A stretch of DNA of 64,000 bases from Xiphophorus maculatus (Eukaryota > Chordata > Actinopteri > Cyprinodontiformes > Poeciliidae). This document shows, in pieces, positions 47,701 through 58,395 of this stretch; the first letter of the stretch is position 1; the number at the start of each line of letters is the position of its first letter. The notes under the pieces were generated by a model. It made no database searches, was not told the DNA's origin, and worked only from the letters and a program-made list of their open reading frames with translations. The stretch lies in contig NC_036450.1 in NCBI RefSeq assembly GCF_002775205.1, forward strand, positions 22,284,288 to 22,348,287, in the 5' to 3' direction. The position numbers and the translations under genes were made by a program.

Positions 47701-50700
47701 ATGCCTACAGTGTGTCTGAAGTTTTACATTAATCCCCAATTTCCCGTTTTCCCGTGGCAAAAACATGATGTGACAGATATGTTTCGCCTAGTTCATTTTT
47801 ACAAGGGGAAAGACAAAAGACGAAGTCATTTGAGAACAATATGTGTATTGACCTTAAATATCAGAAATTAGTCACAGGAAAATAGCCACTGAAGTAACCA
47901 ACTAAATTTGCTCATATCGTCAACGAGTTTCATCTTTTCAATTGGAAGCTTTTGGTTTTTTTGCAACTTTTACGAGGGATGCCAGTATTAGCACAGCATG
48001 CTTTATTGTTAGTTTAAGGTCATAAACTCACCCCATCCTCCCATACGCTTTGCTGTAGGTTGGGTCAATCCCAATGGCTCTTTCACAGTCTCCAGTCGCC
48101 TCAGTATAATTACCCAGTTTACTGTGAGCAGCAGCTCTGCAAAGAAAATACATTCATAAAGAAATCAGTGGTCACTAACAGAGTCTGCATCAGCACCTGA
48201 AGACGGTATACTGGCTTTACAACATGGAGTTATAAAGCCACAATTAGACCTTTATTGAATCACAGCATTGGACACAAACTACATGTCCTTAGTACCTGTT
48301 GCAGTAATACACAGCGTTTCTTAGGTCCAGATCTATGGCCTTTGTGTAGCATTCAACTGCACATCTGTAGTTTTCCTCCTTCATATGGTTGTTCCCTAAA
48401 AGAAATTTGAGAACAATTCTAAATGATCTTAACCCTTTACAGTCCAAGATAATATATATTTTTCTGTGATAAACCAACAGAAACAACTCAATAGTTGTGA
48501 AGCAGAAGGAAAAGGAGTTCCGTTTCTGAAATATATTGTCACAAGGGCCAATTATTACCCTTTATTGATAATTCATTTCTTAGATTCAATTCAAACCCTC
48601 CTGCAGTCCTAAGAGGGTTTGAGTGGATCCCACACAAGATCTGAAGATATTTTGGGGGGTTAGGAGGTTGTGGTTTTGGGAAATGACGGGTTAACGGGAC
48701 AGCATCGCTTCCCCGTTGTCCAACCATGACATCTGCCGCTATTAGATTTTTGCAAAGGCAAATGGACAGAAAAACAATCATGCACTTTTCTGTTAATGTT
48801 TGGACTTCTAATCTCATTTATGCTTTTGGTTTGATCATTTGTTTATTGTTAATGTCCTTTTTTTTTTTTTAGATCAGTGTTTCTGTATTGGACTGCACAG
48901 TGGCGCAGTTGGTAGCAGTGTTGCCTTGAGGCAAGAAGGTCCTGGGTTCGATTCCCGGCCCGGGGTCTTTCTGCACGGAGTGTGCATGTGTGGGTTCTCT
49001 CCGGCTTCCTCCCACAGTCCAAAAACATGACTGCCAGGTTAATTGGTTTCTCTAAATTCTCGAAAGTGTGGATGGTTGTTTGTCCTGTTTGTCCCTGTGT
49101 TGCCCTGCGACAGACTGGCGACCTGTCCAGGGTGACCCCGCCTCTTGCCCGAAACTTTCGCTGGAGATAGACATCAGCACCCCTCCTGACCCCTCTCAGG
49201 ACAAAGGTGTTAGAAAATGGATGGGTGTTTCTGTATTAGATTCAGATTCTTTTCCCTTTATTTTCACCCCTCCATTCTGCTCCCCTTGCCAGCTGTTAAT
49301 CATTTCCTCGTTTGCCTCTGCCTGCTTCCTTCCCCAGCTGCATCCATTCACCTGTGATTAGCTCTCCTGGTTCTCTTGTCATTTCCACCTCCATCAGTAA
49401 TCCCTCACTGCTGGATTCTCTGTTATTCCTCCCAATTTTAGTTGTTTTCCTACAGGATTCTCTGAGCTTTATGTAACTTCTCTGTTTTACTATTCATTCA
49501 ATAAAGACTGAATATTATCTGACACTTTGCTGACGCCTGCACCACCCCCATTGTCAAAACCATTTAAAATCCCAATAAAACACAGTGAAATGTTTGTGTG
49601 CAGCTTGACAAAACACGGAAATGTTAACGATGCATTTACATCTGCGGACAACATACCTTCATTTTTAAGTTGCTCCGCCCGTTCTATGTCTTCAGGAGAC
49701 GGGGACGTCTCTGGTACGGTGAGGTTGTCGTTCTGCGTGACATGGAAAAGTCGCGGATGAGATTTAATAAACATAAATGAAACTACTAGAGACGATTTCT
49801 TTTCGTCTATTAGTACCAAGGAAAGGACAAGACACCTCAACTTTCACTTTGCTACAAGACCCCAGCGACTGACCTTTGAAGAGCATCGATTTGAAATGAC
49901 ACATTTGCAATAAAGCAGGTAAACTGGAGCTAACTGTTAACAGTTCTCATCCAATGTGTCCAACAGCTGCTTCCATCATGTCACCGTGCTACGCCGATGT
50001 CACCACTCACCTTGAGCAGAGCGTTGAGGAATATCTCTCTGAGTGGCTGGGATACAGCGAGATGGCAGTCACTGGAGCTGATCTTGAAGGTAGTCTCCAA
50101 GCACTGGATCGCAACTGAAGAGAGGAAATAATCATGCAGCTCAGGGGAAGTCAATTTTAACAGCGTGCGGAGGCTTCGTGACAGTTCACTACAGTAGCGG
50201 TCGGTTCTTATCGGGGATGTTTCAGTACGATGGTGGGAACGGAAACCAGCCTAGGACTGCTAAAATAAACTGTTGGTAGTTAGATTGGAGCTGAGTTGAG
50301 GAGCGACTGATTTATTTCAAGAATGTTTTTAATCTACACAAGGAGGCACGGTGCTGCCGGCATCATAGCGGTCGACGAAGCTGGTGAAGGTTCCTGGAAG
50401 GAAATGCGGCAGCTGCGGATGAAAACCCATAAAAGGTTGCCAAGAAACTGAGAGGGTTCTGGAGCTGCCAGGGCTGCAGAGGAAGAGTTTATATGAAGGC
50501 ATATTCATGTTTTAGAATGACCTAGTCAAAACAAAAATCCAGTCATGAGTCTGTGGTAAACCTTAAAATATGATGCTCTTGATTCAATTCAGTGAATTTG
50601 AGCTGTTAATCTTCTAGGAGGGGATCCTAGAAGAAAAAATCTGGTTTGTTTACCTATCATGTAAAACCCCAATAAAAAAGAAAAACAAAGTGTAACCCAC

Positions 50701-50868
50701 TACAAAGTGAACTTTTTGTAGCGGGTTCTCTACACAGGTGTACAGAATAGTCAGGTGAGCTGACTTACCCTCCAGGCTCTCTTGCTCATCAGAATTTAAA
50801 GCACTGCGATGAGTTTGGTCTCGTAGAAATTGCACAATAGCGAACCCCAGGCGCTTCTCCACGGCCAT
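44742..50868 (-). CDS. sgtb: Small glutamine-rich TPR co-chaperone beta
   Basis: Ten coding exons, all phases matching: 50868-50769, 50114-50011, 49732-49657, 48395-48296, 48136-48032, 46790-46652, 46543-46481, 46098-46061, 45934-45851, 44853-44742; 306 residues (human SGTB 304). Order: N-terminal dimerisation domain ([18 protein letters not shown]), three TPRs at about 86-187 ([60 protein letters not shown]), an NNPAFISM and MSGMMSNA region, then the Gln-rich C-terminus ([18 protein letters not shown]) ending SGSAEEHS. The ending and synteny favour SGTB over SGTA. Family knowledge: TPRs bind Hsp70/Hsp90 C-termini, and the Gln-rich end binds hydrophobic segments, acting in tail-anchored and mislocalised protein triage in the cytosol. 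The ATG exon has a short leader from an acceptor at 50881; a noncoding exon ends at 53152. Confidence 0.95.
44998..45487. mobile_element. hAT-type MITE with exact 8-bp target duplication
   Basis: The left end AGGGCTGCAATGAGTAACGG and the right end ATTAATCGGTGTGAGCTCTAA form imperfect inverted repeats of the TAGGGCTGCAA type. The duplication TTTGGAAT is at 44990-44997 and 45488-45495. The interior is AT-rich and noncoding. It lies in the last SGTB intron. Confidence 0.75.
45517..45549. repeat. Perfect 13-bp inverted repeat
   Basis: CTAGTTGTAAGCT (45517-45529) pairs with AGCTTACAACTAG (45537-45549) across a 7-nt loop. A third arm, CTAGTTGTAA, follows at about 45557. Last SGTB intron. Confidence 0.9.
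45743..45780. repeat. Perfect 16-bp inverted repeat
   Basis: TGGAATGAATCCTGGA pairs exactly with TCCAGGATTCATTCCA across the 6-nt loop AATAGC. Last SGTB intron. Confidence 0.9.
47000..47540. repeat. Degenerate minisatellite-like region in SGTB intron
   Basis: Over half a kilobase the words GTACTTTCC, GGAACTTTC, CCAGAACTT and CTTTCCAAG recur at irregular spacing, with forms such as GGCACTTTCC and GACACTTTCC. It reads as a strongly diverged tandem array of a unit near 20-40 bp. No protein frame is supported. Confidence 0.55.
48890..49224 (+). mobile_element. tRNA-derived SINE with 13-bp target duplication
   Basis: The head is tRNA-like with A box TGGCGCAGTTGGTAGC and B box GGTTCGATTCC. The body has the conserved teleost wording TTCCTCCCACAGTCCAAAAA and GCGACAGACTGGCGACCTGT, and the tail ends TTAGAAAATGGATGG. 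The duplication GTGTTTCTGTATT is at 48877-48889 and 49225-49237. It is in the SGTB intron between the exons ending at 49657 and starting at 48395. Little decay suggests a recent insertion. Confidence 0.95.
50340..50720 (+). mobile_element. Tc1/mariner relic (3' half)
   Basis: Decayed transposase DNA includes GCATATTCATGTTTTAGAATG followed by ACCTAGTCAAAA, and an end-like CATGTAAAACCCCAATAAAA. Frames are broken. Located in the first coding intron of SGTB. Confidence 0.65.
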
Positions 50869-50881
50869 TTTGACCCAGACA

Positions 50882-53151
50882 CTGTTGAGCACAGGAGGAG
50901 ATTGGGATTAGGAAAGAGGAGGGCGCTCGTTTTTGAATCCACCATGACGAATTTGTCAGAAAATGGGAAATACGTTGCCGCGGTTTTCGGTCGTGTAATT
51001 GAAATGTCGTTTTTAGTATGTAAACTGCAGTTCCTTATTATTCCAATAAGCGATTGAGTTTTAATGTGAATACTGGATTAGTGTACAGTGAACAAACACA
51101 CATAAAAAATGGAACTCGAATATACTTATTCGTTCACTTTTCTGATTAACACTACTGAAAAAGTGAGTTTAGATTGAACGTAGTATTGCCTGAGTATTCT
51201 GTTAATTTACATCCCCCAGCCAAGATTTCTTAATCAACCATTTTAGATCCCGCTGCATGTTTTTGGCTCTTTGTTCTTGTTACTGCAATATGTTGCTTTG
51301 GATTTTATTTAGCGGACTCTGAGTAAAGAGAGGAAGAATTTATTTGGTCAGAGGCTTCCTCAAATTTGATGTGAAACAGACTGCTACAGAAGATCTTATC
51401 TGCCAACAGCTATCGTCGTCCTACAATAACTCTTTGAAGAATTTGAATAAATATGAGTTACAATAACATTTCATTTCCCTTTGGGATCAATAAAGTATTT
51501 TAGAATTTGAAACGCACATCGGATTTTCAGATCTTTTCTTAGTGGAAGAAAAAAAAAAGTAAAAAACTATTACATTTGCCTCAAATTTCAAAATGATGTA
51601 TTTCTGCATTGGTCCCAATAAAGTGCCTGGATGTTTGTGGCTGCCAGTGTGACAAAATATGAAAACGTTAATGGCGAATGCACAGGCGCCGTTTATAAAG
51701 CGTCTCACCCAGTAAATAAACTGTGAGATGCACAAAAATATGAAGGGTAGTTTGCTGAAATGTACCATCAATTGTTACATTGTTACTAGTTTATTAGATT
51801 CCTTCTACTTCTGGGATGTTTTTGTAGAAGATTTGACACAGGTACATCTAAAGAAAAAAAAGGAGATTGTTAAAAAAGTTCAGTATTTTTGTTGATGACA
51901 ATCAGCTTGTAGGACTGCTGAGGGATTATGGACGCTCACGCTCCTTTGATAGCATCATGCGTAGGGTTCTTCTGTGAGTGGCGACTCTTGATGCTCTGAA
52001 TCCAATACTTGGATTTGCTTAAGGCTGTGATTACTCATATGTTTCCTGCCACACTTTTTCCTTCCACTTAACTTTTCCATGAATGTGCTTAGATACAGCA
52101 CTGTGATCATCCAGCTTCTTTGGCAAATGATAATTTGCATGATAATTATGTTGCATAATTATGCAAATTTATACATGCTAAATTTGCACAATGTATTATG
52201 CAAACTTTTACAATTGAAAAGTTACAATTTTCAATTATAACTTGAAAATTGTTACAATTTAAGTTTGTTTTATGTTTTTTTAGATGTACCTGTGTGCATC
52301 TACAATATATATATATATGTACTACTGTATATATATTATAGTCCTATAATATTTAGTCCTATAGTGCTGATGATGATGATCTTGATAAAAGAAGCATCGT
52401 AACATATGAGGCTGACTCCCTCCTGGTTCATCGAAGTCACGTTATCATCAGTGAAATATGATAAAGACTCCGGCCTTTCATGCAGCCCCTTGTTTCCAGG
52501 ACAACTCATTGCATAATTCGGACATATTTACTGTTGTTGCATTCACACATTGGTTGCAGCTCCACACTGCTTCCCGTGCGCCTGACCTGATAATCGGTGC
52601 ACCTGGGGGGAGGGGGCTATAATAAAGCGATGACGGTCGTAATATCGTCTGCATGCTGAAAAAACACAAACACTGCCTCATATGTCGGTCACGTGCTGAT
52701 GCCATTCGCTATTCTGTTCATTCTGGTCCGGCTGGCACAGCCCACTCCTCCCTTACCGTGTGTGTGCGTGTGTGTGTGTGTGTGTGTGTTGACACACGGC
52801 TACATGCGGTGATGCGGGAGCTGTGATGTAAGAGGGGAGGAACTGGGGTGTTTTCATTCATAATGCACACTTTTTGCTGTTAAAAAAAACAACAACAAAT
52901 TTATCAGCTCTATTTATCGGGCTGTATGACACGCAGCCGGGCGTTGGCTGCTTTTAAAACAGCCTAATCTGAACTACAACGCTCTGCAGCCGGAGCGATG
53001 CTGCACGCAGACTGACACAAACGCAACCCTCTGAGAAGGTGAAGGAGAAAACATCTCCGAACGGATGAAGCATCAGCTATTTAACCCGCGTATTCGTAAT
53101 AGCTCTACGTTAAAGGGTAATGATCGGCGTCTCCCCTCCCGCCCACCTTAC
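50882..53151 (-). other. SGTB first intron (after noncoding exon)
   Basis: Intron between the noncoding exon and the ATG exon. It holds a LINE-tail-like piece near 51478 (TTTGGGATCAATAAAGTATT), AT-rich snap-back repeats around 52135-52260, and a (GT)n microsatellite near 52763-52790. No coding frame is supported. Confidence 0.55.
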
Positions 53152-53152
53152 C

Positions 53153-53402
53153 TGAGCTCCTCAGCTGTCTGTTTGCCACCGCGTCATGAGGACGGGGCGA
53201 GCGTTTCCTTCCCCCGGCGCATGCGCTCTGGGCTGCGGAAGCGGGAGCTTTTTTTTTTTTTCCGTGTCACACACGCGAAGAGAAAACGTCGACAGGAGCG
53301 CAGCTTCTGGGATTGTAGCGTCGACAGTAAACCCGGAAGAGTTTTGTTTTCTGCCCTGGTAAAGCTATAAGCGCATGACAATCCGTTGGCATGTGTGCGT
53401 CA
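53153..53402. promoter_or_regulatory. Shared SGTB/NLN bidirectional promoter with NRF1 site
   Basis: A GC-rich 250-bp interval separates the SGTB noncoding-exon donor (53152, minus) from the neurolysin ATG (53403, plus). It contains GCGCATGCGC at 53217-53226, the palindromic NRF1 consensus, plus other CpGs (GACGGGGCGAGCG). No TATA box is seen. Head-to-head CpG promoters with NRF1 sites are common for mitochondrial and proteostasis genes. Actual start sites are not determined. Confidence 0.6.
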
Positions 53403-56340
53403 ATGGTTGCAGTGTGCAGAACACTGTGCAGGTATGCCGAGCATCTGCTTCCGGCTGTTCAACATGTGTGCGATTACAGGATTACCGCTTTGTACGGTCG
53501 CACGTGCATGGTTAAAAAAAAATGTGTGTGTGTGTGTGGCGGGACATTCAGAGGTTTTGCTCTTGGTCGTTAAGATTTCTTGTGAACTTGCAGCCGTTGT
53601 GTGAAGGTTGTCCGACAACCAGCCTGGAAATAACTTGGGGTGAAGGAATTCCGCTGCTGTGCCGTGAAACTTTACACCGACGGCTGGACATGGGGAAAGT
53701 TTCTAACTGGCAGGAAAAATAAAGTCCGCAAACGCTTCGGTGACACCTCTGATGCTTCGTGTCGAATAAAAAGAAGCTTTAAAATTAGGTTTTTTTTTTT
53801 CATATATTGTCAAATTTCAACTAGGGTTGCACCATATATCTGCACTAGCATTGATATCGGCCGATATTGAGACGATTAGTCGGTTAACTGGAATATACAA
53901 ACTCAAAGAAGCCGATTGCTTGAGGAACAACAGGCTCAGACCAGTAATTAAGTCAAAGTTATACACATTTTGGATTTGAGATTATTTTAGTTAAATTCTC
54001 TGTAAATATGTTCGACCCAAAACTCCTCAAGTGGCCTAGTTTTAGCTACCCCCAGTTCAAATTCTGTTAAAATGATAATAAGAATCTCATATTAAGCAGC
54101 TTTTGCTATACAATTATTAATTTGTAATCAAAAAATAATCAACAGATCATCTCAGGACCCTTTTCACATGTTGATGTTAGTATTTTTTTTTTATTTAGCC
54201 ACACATGCATTCTTTGCTACAAATGGTCAAGCGTTCACTAAAGGAATCCTGTTATTGAACTTTAGGCAGTAAAATGTTTATTTTCTTATTTAAAAGAGGA
54301 GCTGAAATATTGTTTAGGGTTAAGATTTTATAAAAGACTTCACTGGAAAATCTGCAAATTGTTTCAAGGGGTTTTTTTTTGTTCGATTAATCGTCACAAT
54401 AATCGGTATTAATCAATATTAATCGAACTACAATAATCGTTAGATGTAGCCCTAATCTTTTAACATATATAAATATAAGTTGGCCAACATTGACATCTTG
54501 GCTTCTTCTGTATGTTTGCAGTTGTGTCATACTTTTTCTATCACTGAATGGTAGAACGCACAGTGCTGTGTAAGAGACTGAAAGCTTTTGATGCATGTCT
54601 TATAAACTAAACCTAAATTAAACTCTCTCCTTGACTTGCCTGCTGTGTTCTTTGGTCTTCAATGTTGCTTGATCACATGTATTAAAAAAAGAAGTGTGGA
54701 AGAGGAATGAAAATAGTCATTTTTGGGTTGTTTGCTGATTTGGAGCTCATACTTGATGACTAATTTTGGTAAACTACAACAAACACATCATGCAAGGTTT
54801 TGAGCTCAAAAATGGAAGGAGGATGGTTAGAGCTTCTTATGCGCTCTAAGGGCTATTGACCGTTAAAGTCCGGAGTCAATTGTGTATCCGGTTAATTGAC
54901 CGGGCCTTAATTTCACATTGTCTGCAGACTACAGTGGGTAGTCTGGAGTAAAATCAGATCAAGACATTCTCATGAAACCACACCAGAGCCACTAGATCCT
55001 CTAAAAATGTGGGTCAAGCATTCAGGCTTGGAGCGTACACTCCTAGTTTAACTTGCCAACTAGTCAGGAATATAGTGGCGTATCGCTTGGGAAACCATAT
55101 CATGTTCTTTCCACTTGTGTGTCAACTACTGCTAGATGCTCAAGACACATTTATCTTTGCCTTCAGGTGTTTAATGACTGCAACCTGCTGCTATATCCCA
55201 GTCTTTTTTAAGGAACTGAGTTCAGCTAAGCTTGTCACATTAACATATGATTACAATTATTAGTCAATCACTCAATATTATGCAATTTGATCACTTTCTG
55301 GGGTTATGAACATTCACATGCAACAAGATTTCACTGTCATTAGCAATGATAATACCGTATATTTTTCTGAGATGGTGGGACGCAGTCGTGCTCTGATCAC
55401 TGTTTTAATAATAATCTATTTTATTGATATTGCCCTTTATGTCTCAAATTGAAATACCAAAGGGAAAATTCACATGCTGATGATGGCAAGCTACTGGGTT
55501 GTAGCTACGGAAACTGTTGAGTCTCAGACCGGTCTTTGCCCAATTTGTCGAACAAGACCAAGACCTAACAATCCGAGACAGAGGCCAAGACTGGGGAAAA
55601 AAATCAGGAATCGAGCCCTCCTTCACTGGTGAACCTTCACTGGGATAATTTGGTAAGACTTAAAAATTGCTGTTTACGAAAAAATGTCGACGGCCACAAT
55701 TTCACGCTACTTCTATTCCGTCAAAGGCCAACGACATACTCCTTGAGGGTTGTGGCTATAAGACAAAAAATTGGGGAAATGTTCAAGGGATACCAATTCT
55801 TTTGCGATGTTCTGTGCATTTATTTTATTTAGGGGTTTTTTGGTTCTAGTGGCCTCAATTTGAAAGTGCTAGGACAAAAAAGTGGGTAACGAGAAAGAGG
55901 GAAGACATGCGGGAAAGGTCATCAGGCCGGGATTCAAACCTGGCAGCGTCGAGGACTAAGGCCTCCTTACGTTGGTTGTGCTTAACCCCTGCGCCACCAC
56001 AGCACCTCCATGTGCATTTATTTTAACGGGAAACCTTGTTCTACTACATAGAAACTAAGATGGACTGTTCACGGTCTTCCTCCAGATCCTCTAAACATCA
56101 CCTGAGAATGAAGTTTCCACAGGGATCAGTGAGATCCACCAGAGACTGCTCTCAGGCTGAAAACAGCTGGAATCCTCTGAGATGGGATCTTTCCCCAGAC
56201 GAGATCAGGACCGTCACAGACACCTTAATAGCCAGAGTGAAGAAGGTCTACGACGATGTCGGATCTCTGCACATAGAAACCGTCTCTGCTAAAAACACGC
56301 TGGAAGCCCTGGCTAACGCTAAGCTGGACTACGCATGTGA
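53403..56340 (+). CDS. nln: Neurolysin, first two exons (partial)
   Basis: Exon 1 is 53403-53431 (MVAVCRTLC plus two bases, donor GTATGC). Exon 2 is 56086-56340, entered by a CTTCCTCCAG acceptor that completes an Arg codon, with donor GTAAGG. Exon 2 reads SSKHHLRMKF and then NPLRWDLSPDEIR and LIARVKKVYDDVG, the N-terminal wording of neurolysin (human NVLRWDLSPEQIK). Exon 1 looks like a mitochondrial presequence (Arg and hydrophobic residues, no acids). Family knowledge: neurolysin is an M3 zinc oligopeptidase that cleaves neurotensin and similar peptides; the HEXXH site is on exons beyond the window. The assignment over the sister thimet oligopeptidase rests on synteny with sgtb. Exon 1 was chosen by phase and position and needs transcript proof. 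Confidence 0.8.
53822..54454. mobile_element. hAT-type MITE in NLN intron 1
   Basis: The left end TAGGGTTGCACC (53822) and right end GATGTAGCCCTA (reverse complement TAGGGCTACATC) form an inverted pair. Subterminal wording is ATCGGCCGATATTGAGACGATT at left and CGATTAATCGTCACAATAATC at right. No coding frame. Confidence 0.65.
54455..55879 (+). other. NLN intron 1, no gene recognised
   Basis: AT-rich intron. Around 55510-55610 a run of GAGACC/AAGACC-type words (CAAGACCAAGACC, GAGACAGAGGCCAAGACTGG) looks transposon-derived. Open frames up to 84 codons have no recognisable content. Confidence 0.5.
55885..56012 (-). mobile_element. tRNA-derived SINE copy just upstream of NLN exon 2
   Basis: On the minus strand it has a tRNA-like head (GGTGGCGCAGGGGTTAAGC) and a B-box-like GGTTTGAATCCC, followed by a tail reaching TACCCAC. 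It matches the copy at 57045 over most of its length. It ends about 74 bp before the exon 2 acceptor. Confidence 0.75.
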
Positions 56341-56867
56341 GTAAGGTGAATTGTTTTCGCTCAGGAAGTCTTTTACAGAACCAGTTTTTGCATTCATCCT
56401 GCCAGAAAATTCTCTGTAATCAACTGGTAGTTGAAGGTAAAATGAGCTTTATGTTGTTAAATATAAAGCTCTGTATAAATACAGTTAAATGAAAAACTAA
56501 GCCAAGCCTCTGCTGTGTCCATTTGTTTGAAGGGCCTAAGCAGATGCCAATCAGATACACATGTTTGAGTCATTGTAAAGCCAATGTGGTTGTTCAGCCG
56601 GGGCACCAAACCGGTTAGGACCGCCTTTGTGTCTTGTCTCTGTCGTTTAGTTCTTTTAGACAAATTATGTTAACACAAATAAAATACCTGTAGTTCTATG
56701 GCCAAGATTATAGCAAAGGTTAGTATCGTTTACTGTTTTCTCTCCATAAAATTTGGGATGCTTTCTCCATGAGTGTCATTTGTGTTTTTGTTGTTTGTCA
56801 TAATATATGTCTGTTTAAATTCCTAAAGTCCATACAGCAGTAAAAGTGTTCTTTTCACATGTTCAAA

Positions 56868-57360
56868 CAATCAATCAAATTTTATTTGTAGGCATTTCGA
56901 AGTGCTTTACATCATATCAAACACAGAAACACAATCAAAACACGACATTAATTCAGGTTCCATCAATAAATTTGTAATTGATTACGTTTCAAATACAATT
57001 CCAAACAGGTGGGTTTTTAGTCGAGTTTGCATCCATAGAAGGTTGTTTTTGTTTTAACCCCTCCAGGGTTTTTTTGTGGGCTCTAGAGTCCCTTTTAATG
57101 AAGTAGGCTGACAGGAAAGGGGGGAAGACATGCGGCAAACATCGCCGGGTCCGTAAGTCGAACCCGCGACAGCCGCGTGGAGGACTCAAGGCCTCCAAAT
57201 GTGGGTCGCGCTAACCCCTACGCCACCACGGCACGCCCACATCCATAGAAGGTTTACCTGTTAAACTCCTACTGTGTTATATGGAACAAAATACCTGTTG
57301 CTATTTTTATTCCCACTCACAATCACAATCACAGTTTAAAACGATGCAGACAGCATTTTA
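56868..57360 (+). repeat. Dispersed teleost repeat interrupted by a SINE
   Basis: CAATCAATCAAATTTTATTT and CATTTCGAAGTGCTTTACAT are the start of a common teleost dispersed repeat, continuing through CAGGTGGGTTTTTAGTCGAG. It is cut at 57044 by the SINE insertion. Its family name is not certain to me. Confidence 0.6.
57045..57239 (-). mobile_element. tRNA-derived SINE with 15-bp target duplication
   Basis: The minus strand reads GTGGTGGCGTAGGGGTTAGC (A box region) and CGCGGGTTCGACTTACGG (B box region). The duplication CATCCATAGAAGGTT lies at 57030-57044 and 57240-57254. Same family as 55885-56012. Confidence 0.9.
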
Positions 57361-57376
57361 ATGGGGTTCTGGCACA

Positions 57377-57603
57377 AGGCTCCGTACATCTCTTTCACAG
57401 AATTTCGTTCAGGCACTCCACCGTCCCTCACGGATTTTTGTGCAATTCTATGGTACCTATTAGTGTCTAGAATTTACAGGGTTTGTGTTACGCGCAGTGA
57501 CCCTCAGTCACTCGCCGTTTTTCTTCCGACACTAGGTGCCGTACACCTCTCACGGAATTTCGCTCTGGGACTCCGTCGTCCCTCACGGATTTATGTGCAA
57601 TTT
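57377..57603. repeat. Diverged direct repeat, period about 157 bp
   Basis: Two ~70-bp copies (from 57377 and from 57534) share CCGTACA, CTCT, GAATTTCG, CTCC, CCGTC and CCCTCACGGATTT followed by TGTGCAATT. They lie immediately left of the LTR at 57646 and show no coding potential. Confidence 0.8.
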
Positions 57604-57645
57604 CAACATAGAATCAACAATCAAAACACGACATTAAGTCAAGTT

Positions 57646-58384
57646 TGTTAAAAAAGAGGATAATTTAATGCTAGCTTTGGACAAAACGTTTGGCTCTTTC
57701 CTCTTTAATTTCTTCCCGGGATCCTCGGCGAGTGACGGCGTGCTGCTAAAACGAAACAACAACAAAGCGTGTTGACGTCACAGATCACAGAGTTTAATCC
57801 CACACAAAACAACGCATGAATCAATTAACAAAGCTGCAGAGGTATAGAGATATGCATTTTTCTCATAAAAATAAAGACACACAAGGGGAAGACAAACAAA
57901 CATAAAACAAAGACAAAAAAGGCAAAAATTAGCGGCCGCTGTCTCTCTCTTTTCTCCTTTGGTCATCTTATACCAAATAGGTGTTTCCCTATTTAATTTA
58001 TGCAGCCAAGGCGTTCCGTTCTTTGACCAATTGGAAACTCCGTAGGGACTCAGAGAAACTTAAGAACCTCCCTGATCTACGGCAAAGATTGAAGGCCGTC
58101 TGGTTTTTGTCTAAGTAAAAGGGCGGACCACTTAGTGCTCATCCCTGTCTGATACGGGGAGATCCCTGGCGCCAAAAAGTCTCTTCCCCCATCGGAATGT
58201 TACTTTTATTGCTCTGTGTGTCAGCGGGGGAGGAAAAGGGCCCTGCTTGTCTGATGCCTGCTTATTCAGCTCCTTACCGCATCTCAGACGAAACTTGTTC
58301 CAAATAAGAGTATTGAATATAACTGTTACACATGTCGTAGATTAACTGTATTAAGCATTAAAAATAATCATTTTTTCCTTAACA
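57646..58384 (-). repeat. 3' LTR, 739 bp
   Basis: The boundaries TGTTAA and TTAACA form a 6-bp terminal inverted repeat with TG...CA ends. In element sense it contains a CCAATTGGTC box (58030-58021), TATA-like ATAAATTAAATAGG and GGTATAAGATG, and ATTAAA close to its 3' end as a possible poly(A) signal. The second copy starts at 63912. Confidence 0.85.
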
Positions 58385-58395
58385 GTCCCCCTTTT
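58385..58395 (-). other. Polypurine tract of the LTR element
   Basis: AAAAGGGGGAC directly abuts the 3' LTR on the minus strand, the expected place for plus-strand priming. The same wording (ACAGTCCCCCTTTT on the plus strand) recurs at 58515-58528. Confidence 0.8.

Noticed and set aside
48890-48960. tRNA-like sequence
   Set aside because: The A and B boxes belong to a SINE head with a SINE body, tail and target duplication, not a tRNA gene.
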